From positions 120,271 to 184,270 of the forward strand of contig JARKQY010000031.1 of assembly GCA_029974635.1 (NCBI GenBank): 64,000 nt of DNA, read 5' to 3'. The notes below the pieces were generated by a model. It was not told where the DNA came from. It did not search any database and saw only the letters and a list, made by a program, of their open reading frames with translations. The translations under genes and the position numbers were made by a program. This document shows, piece by piece, positions 58,273 through 64,000 of the stretch (within the stretch, counting starts at the first letter, position 1; each line of letters starts with the position of its first letter). This DNA comes from Bacillota bacterium (GTDB lineage Bacteria; Bacillota; UBA4882; UBA8346).

Positions 58273-58405
58273 TATGAAAAATAGTTATTAGTTATCTAGT
58301 TTTCCAGTTATCTAGTGATTAATTATTAGTTATTTAGTTATTGAGCTGTCAAAATTAGCCATTTTTGATTATTTGAAAACTAAGGAACTATCGAACTACA
58401 GAACT
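58270..58405. repeat. (A)ACTAA/TTAGTT low-complexity repeat inside the atp operon
   Basis: TTATTAGTTATCTAGTT words on the left and AACTAAGGAACTATCGAACTACAG on the right make an imperfect inverted repeat between atpE and atpF, similar to 28826-28925. Confidence 0.5.
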
Positions 58406-58453
58406 AGAGTACGAATGCATAATGTCATCATTTTCGGTAGGAGGTTTCGCGTG

Positions 58454-58945
58454 ATGGTTAGATTATCACTGGGGACATTTATTACAATGGTTATTAATTT
58501 TTTGATTTTAATGTTCATCCTGGTACGCCTCCTTTACCGTCCGCTTCAAAAAATGATGGAACAACGCAGGCAGAAAATTAGCGATGATTTGAATAATGCC
58601 CAGAGCTCCCGGGAGAAATGGGAACAAATGCGGCAGGAGGCCAAAGTATCGCTGGAAAAGGCTCAAACCGAGGCCTTTGAAATGGTGGAGCGGGCCCGTA
58701 GCGAAGCCGAAAAAATCCGGGAAGATATTTTAAATCAAGCCCGCCGGGAAGCCGAGGAGTTACGGACCCGGACCCAAAGCGAAATCGAACGCGCCAAGAA
58801 AATCGCCAGGGATGAATTAAGGGAAGGGACGGTTACTTTAGCCCTAGCTGCCGCCAGGAAAGTAATCGGAGAAAAGATGAGCCGGGATATTAACGATCTG
58901 CTGATTCGTCAGACTTTGGAATCCATCGACAAGGGGGTTAACTAA
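58454..58945 (+). CDS. atpF: ATP synthase subunit b
   Basis: 163 aa. N-terminal helix (TFITMVINFLILMFILVRLLY) and a long charged helix for the peripheral stalk, ending with IGEKMSRDINDLLIRQTLESI. ATG 58454 is nine bases after AGGAGG; GTG 58451 directly before it is equally possible. The frame upstream to 58373 lies in the repeat and is not coding. Confidence 0.93.
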   Translation: MVRLSLGTFITMVINFLILMFILVRLLYRPLQKMMEQRRQKISDDLNNAQSSREKWEQMRQEAKVSLEKAQTEAFEMVERARSEAEKIREDILNQARREAEELRTRTQSEIERAKKIARDELREGTVTLALAAARKVIGEKMSRDINDLLIRQTLESIDKGVN

Positions 58946-59493
58946 TGTATTCCGGGGCGGCGTTAAATTATAGCCAGGCCTTGGTGAGTCTGGCCAAGGA
59001 ACGTTTGCTTTTGGACGGAGTTCTGAAAGCTGCTCAAGAACTGGTTTCTTCCTTGCAAGTCTCTGAGTTAACCAAATTTTTGAGTCATCCCAAGGTCCCT
59101 GTTCAAGCAAAACGGGATATTATGAAGCGGTTGATTCCACCGGAGAGCCCTCCGGAATTCTTCAATTTTATCAACTTAATCATTGACCGGCGCCGGATAG
59201 ATATTTTGCCGTCCATATTGGATGCGGTCATTGATGAGGTTATGATAGCGATGGGATATGAGAACGTGGAAATAATCTCGGCGCTTTCTTTATCCGCCGT
59301 TGAGCGGGAGACGATTCAAACGGGTCTGGAAAAATCGTGGCGTACTCAAATTGCGGTTAAATACCGTCAAAATTCGAATTTACTCGGAGGAATCGTCATT
59401 CGCCGAGGAGATCAACTGATTGACGGCTCTTTATCCGGCCAATTAAACGCGTTAAGACAGTTATTGATTGCAGAGGTTTTAATTCCGGGTTGA
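58945..59493 (+). CDS. atpH: ATP synthase subunit delta
   Basis: 182 aa. Joins the peripheral stalk to F1. Family segments: YSQALVSLAKERLLLDGVLKA, FLSHPKVPVQAKRDIMKRL, FFNFINLIIDRRRIDILPSI and the C-terminal NSNLLGGIVIRRGDQLIDGSLSGQL. ATG overlaps the atpF stop by one base. Confidence 0.94.
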   Translation: MYSGAALNYSQALVSLAKERLLLDGVLKAAQELVSSLQVSELTKFLSHPKVPVQAKRDIMKRLIPPESPPEFFNFINLIIDRRRIDILPSILDAVIDEVMIAMGYENVEIISALSLSAVERETIQTGLEKSWRTQIAVKYRQNSNLLGGIVIRRGDQLIDGSLSGQLNALRQLLIAEVLIPG

Positions 59494-59659
59494 CGCAAAC
59501 ATTTTACCAAATTTTTAAAGCAAAGACTACGGGGGTCTTTTAGAAGCTCTTTCAATTATTTATTTAGGTATTTATCAGGGATATTTTAGGGATAATTTTT
59601 GGAAATTCATTGCGATGCTTGTAATCTTTTAAATAAAATATCATAAAGGGACGATGGCC

Positions 59660-61177
59660 ATGCGCTTTGCGACAGAAGAAGTTATTGCGGTTTTAAAGGA
59701 ACAAATCGCCAAATACCAACTGGATATCGAGTCCGAAGAGGTAGGCACCGTCTTGGAGGTAGGCGACGGAATCGCCAGAATTTACGGACTCAAAAATGTG
59801 ATGATGGGGGAACTATTGCTCTTTCCCAACAATGTATACGGGATGGCCTTGAATTTGGAGGCGGATAACATTGGTTGTGTTTTGTTGGGAGATGAAACGC
59901 TAATCAAGGAGGGTAATCAAGTTCACCGGACCAAACGCGTGGTTGAGGTTCCGGTAGGTGAAGCCATGATTGGCCGCGTGGTTAATTCCTTGGGGCAACC
60001 GCTGGATGGGAAAGAACCTATAACCACCAAGGAGCACCGGCCGGTTGAAATTATCGCTCCCGGTATCGCCAAGCGGGAACCGGTGAAGGTGCCGTTGCAA
60101 ACCGGGATTAAAGCCATCGACTCCATGATTCCCATCGGGCGTGGGCAGCGGGAGTTAATCATCGGAGACCGCCAGACCGGAAAAACCGCCATTGCCGTCG
60201 ATACCATTCTGAATCAACATGATTCGGGAGTTATTTGCATCTATGTTTGTATCGGTCAAAAGACCTCTACTTTGGCCCAGATTATTCAGACGCTGGAGAC
60301 AAAGGGGGCGATGAAATATTCCATCGTGGTTGCGGCTACGGCTAATGATGCGGCTTCGCTGCAATATTTAGCCCCATTTGCGGGATGCGCCATTGGTGAG
60401 TATTTCATGTTGAAAGGCAAGGATGTTTTAGTGGTGTATGACGACTTATCAAAGCATGCCATTGCTTACCGGTCGATGTCATTGCTATTGCGCCGTCCCC
60501 CGGGACGGGAAGCCTATCCGGGCGATGTCTTTTATCTTCATTCCCGTTTATTGGAACGGGCTGCGAAATTGAATCCGGCGTACGGAGGCGGATCCTTAAC
60601 CGCGCTTCCCATCGTGGAAACGTTGGCCGGTGATTTTTCGGCTTATATTCCTACCAATGTCATTTCAATTACCGACGGCCAAATTATTTTGAGCACGGAG
60701 CTGTTTTTCAGCGGAACCCGGCCTGCGATTAACGTGGGGGTATCGGTATCCCGGGTCGGAGGCAATGCACAAATCAAAGCCATGAAACAAGTTGCCGGTA
60801 GATTACGCCTGGATTTGGCCCAATTTAGGGATTTGGAAGCGTTTGCTCAATTTGGAGGCGCGGATTTGGATAAAGCTACTCAAGCCCGCTTGAATCGCGG
60901 TTACCGGATTGTCGAATTATTGAAGCAGGAGCAATATAAACCCTTAACCATTTATGAACAGAGCGTTTTAATCTATACAGTTACCAACGGTTATCTGGAT
61001 GACCTGGAGATCAGTGAAATCCGCCGTTTTGAAAAGGAATTTTTACAATACATGAAGATCGAGGGGGAGACCTTCTATAAACGTTTAGAGGAAACGAAAG
61101 CGCTGGATAAAGAATTGACTGATCAATTGAAAGGTTTGATTACGCGGTTTAAGGAACGGTTTAACCTCGATTCGTAA
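59660..61177 (+). CDS. atpA: ATP synthase subunit alpha
   Basis: 505 aa. Walker A in [54 protein letters not shown] (two segments) and the C-terminal helical domain. I choose ATG 59660, giving the common [20 protein letters not shown] start nine bases after AAAGGG; ATG 59654 is nearer than usual. The last two codons and the stop (GATTCGTAA) lie inside dispersed repeat copy B (61168-61261). Confidence 0.97.
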   Translation: MRFATEEVIAVLKEQIAKYQLDIESEEVGTVLEVGDGIARIYGLKNVMMGELLLFPNNVYGMALNLEADNIGCVLLGDETLIKEGNQVHRTKRVVEVPVGEAMIGRVVNSLGQPLDGKEPITTKEHRPVEIIAPGIAKREPVKVPLQTGIKAIDSMIPIGRGQRELIIGDRQTGKTAIAVDTILNQHDSGVICIYVCIGQKTSTLAQIIQTLETKGAMKYSIVVAATANDAASLQYLAPFAGCAIGEYFMLKGKDVLVVYDDLSKHAIAYRSMSLLLRRPPGREAYPGDVFYLHSRLLERAAKLNPAYGGGSLTALPIVETLAGDFSAYIPTNVISITDGQIILSTELFFSGTRPAINVGVSVSRVGGNAQIKAMKQVAGRLRLDLAQFRDLEAFAQFGGADLDKATQARLNRGYRIVELLKQEQYKPLTIYEQSVLIYTVTNGYLDDLEISEIRRFEKEFLQYMKIEGETFYKRLEETKALDKELTDQLKGLITRFKERFNLDS

Positions 61178-61261
61178 CGTCCTTGAGGACTTTAACGTCC
61201 CTAGGAACATTAAAGTACAATTTAATTTTTCGAACTCACTCCTAAAAAATTGCCGAATCGG
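61168..61261 (+). repeat. ~95-base dispersed structured element, copy B
   Basis: CGATTCGTAACGTCC.. to ..TTGCCGAATCGG, matching 24469-24563. It overlaps the last codons and the stop of atpA and fills most of the atpA-atpG gap. Hairpin CGTCC/GGAC words are retained but less perfect than in copy A. Confidence 0.65.
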
Positions 61262-61321
61262 AGTAAATTCATTATCATAAAACGGAAAGGAAGATTCTCC
61301 TTTACGTAAAGCGGGGATATC

Positions 61322-64000
<2,679 letters not shown>

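Overview
The window reads as a chromosome segment of an anaerobic, endospore-forming member of the Bacillota (Firmicutes). Support comes from a SigK-type sporulation sigma factor, SpmA/SpmB, WhiA, CggR, SepF, DivIVA, YlmH, a T-box leader, an oxygen-sensitive class III ribonucleotide reductase with its activase, and a GTP-type PEP carboxykinase. Gene order follows clostridial conventions (pgeF..yggS-sepF-proC-ylmH-divIVA; cggR-gap-pgk-tpi-gpmI-eno-secG; maf-radC-mreBCD-mrdA-minCDE-rodA; sua5..upp-wecB-atp operon). TTG start codons are very frequent. I cannot name the species; a deep clostridial or Limnochordia-like lineage is an inference only.

Layout. 1-488: 3' end of sigK. 489-1856: long intergenic stretch with a degenerate ~24-bp repeat cluster and a possible small RNA. 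1857-4968: nrdR-nrdD-nrdG (anaerobic dNTP synthesis and its repressor). 4998-12057: pgeF, an HlyD-like protein, PIN-PhoH ATPase, yggS, sepF, proC, ylmH and divIVA (cell-division cluster). 12118-13258 on the minus strand: spmA-spmB. 13493-21731: whiA, then the glycolytic operon cggR-gapA-pgk-tpiA-gpmI-eno behind a CggR-type operator. 22099-25500: secG, a cytosolic-type chemoreceptor with a Cys-rich tail, a DUF1540 protein and the long ribosome hibernation factor. 25589-27791 on the minus strand: plsC and a membrane GAF-GGDEF protein with a degenerate active site. 27972-35487: a thioredoxin-reductase-like flavoprotein without a recognisable NADPH motif, a GH13 amylase, tRNA-His, small membrane and PRC-barrel proteins, a decayed amylase, a PHP phosphoesterase, a T-box-controlled DAHP synthase, a zinc-ribbon protein and a PilZ protein. 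35653-44853: the cell-shape and Min cluster. 44892-53621: Nudix, pckG, a TubZ-like tubulin GTPase with a cupin, an unusual SDR, a truncated CDF-like protein, sua5, a DUF3108 protein and a small zinc ribbon. 53788-64000: a phosphatase with a coiled-coil insert, upp, wecB and the F1Fo ATP synthase operon, which runs off the right edge in atpC.

The genes are mostly core functions: nucleotide reduction, division and shape control, glycolysis and gluconeogenesis, aromatic synthesis and energy coupling. The less ordinary content is in two places. One is a set of divergent proteins: the TubZ-like GTPase, an SDR with Phe in place of the catalytic Tyr, a probably non-NADPH thioredoxin reductase, a coiled-coil phosphatase, a degenerate GGDEF protein, a glycosomal-type GAPDH, and an AtpZ/I gene with no standard start codon. 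The other is several families of dispersed or tandem intergenic repeats, one of which overlaps the stop codon of atpA inside the ATP synthase operon.
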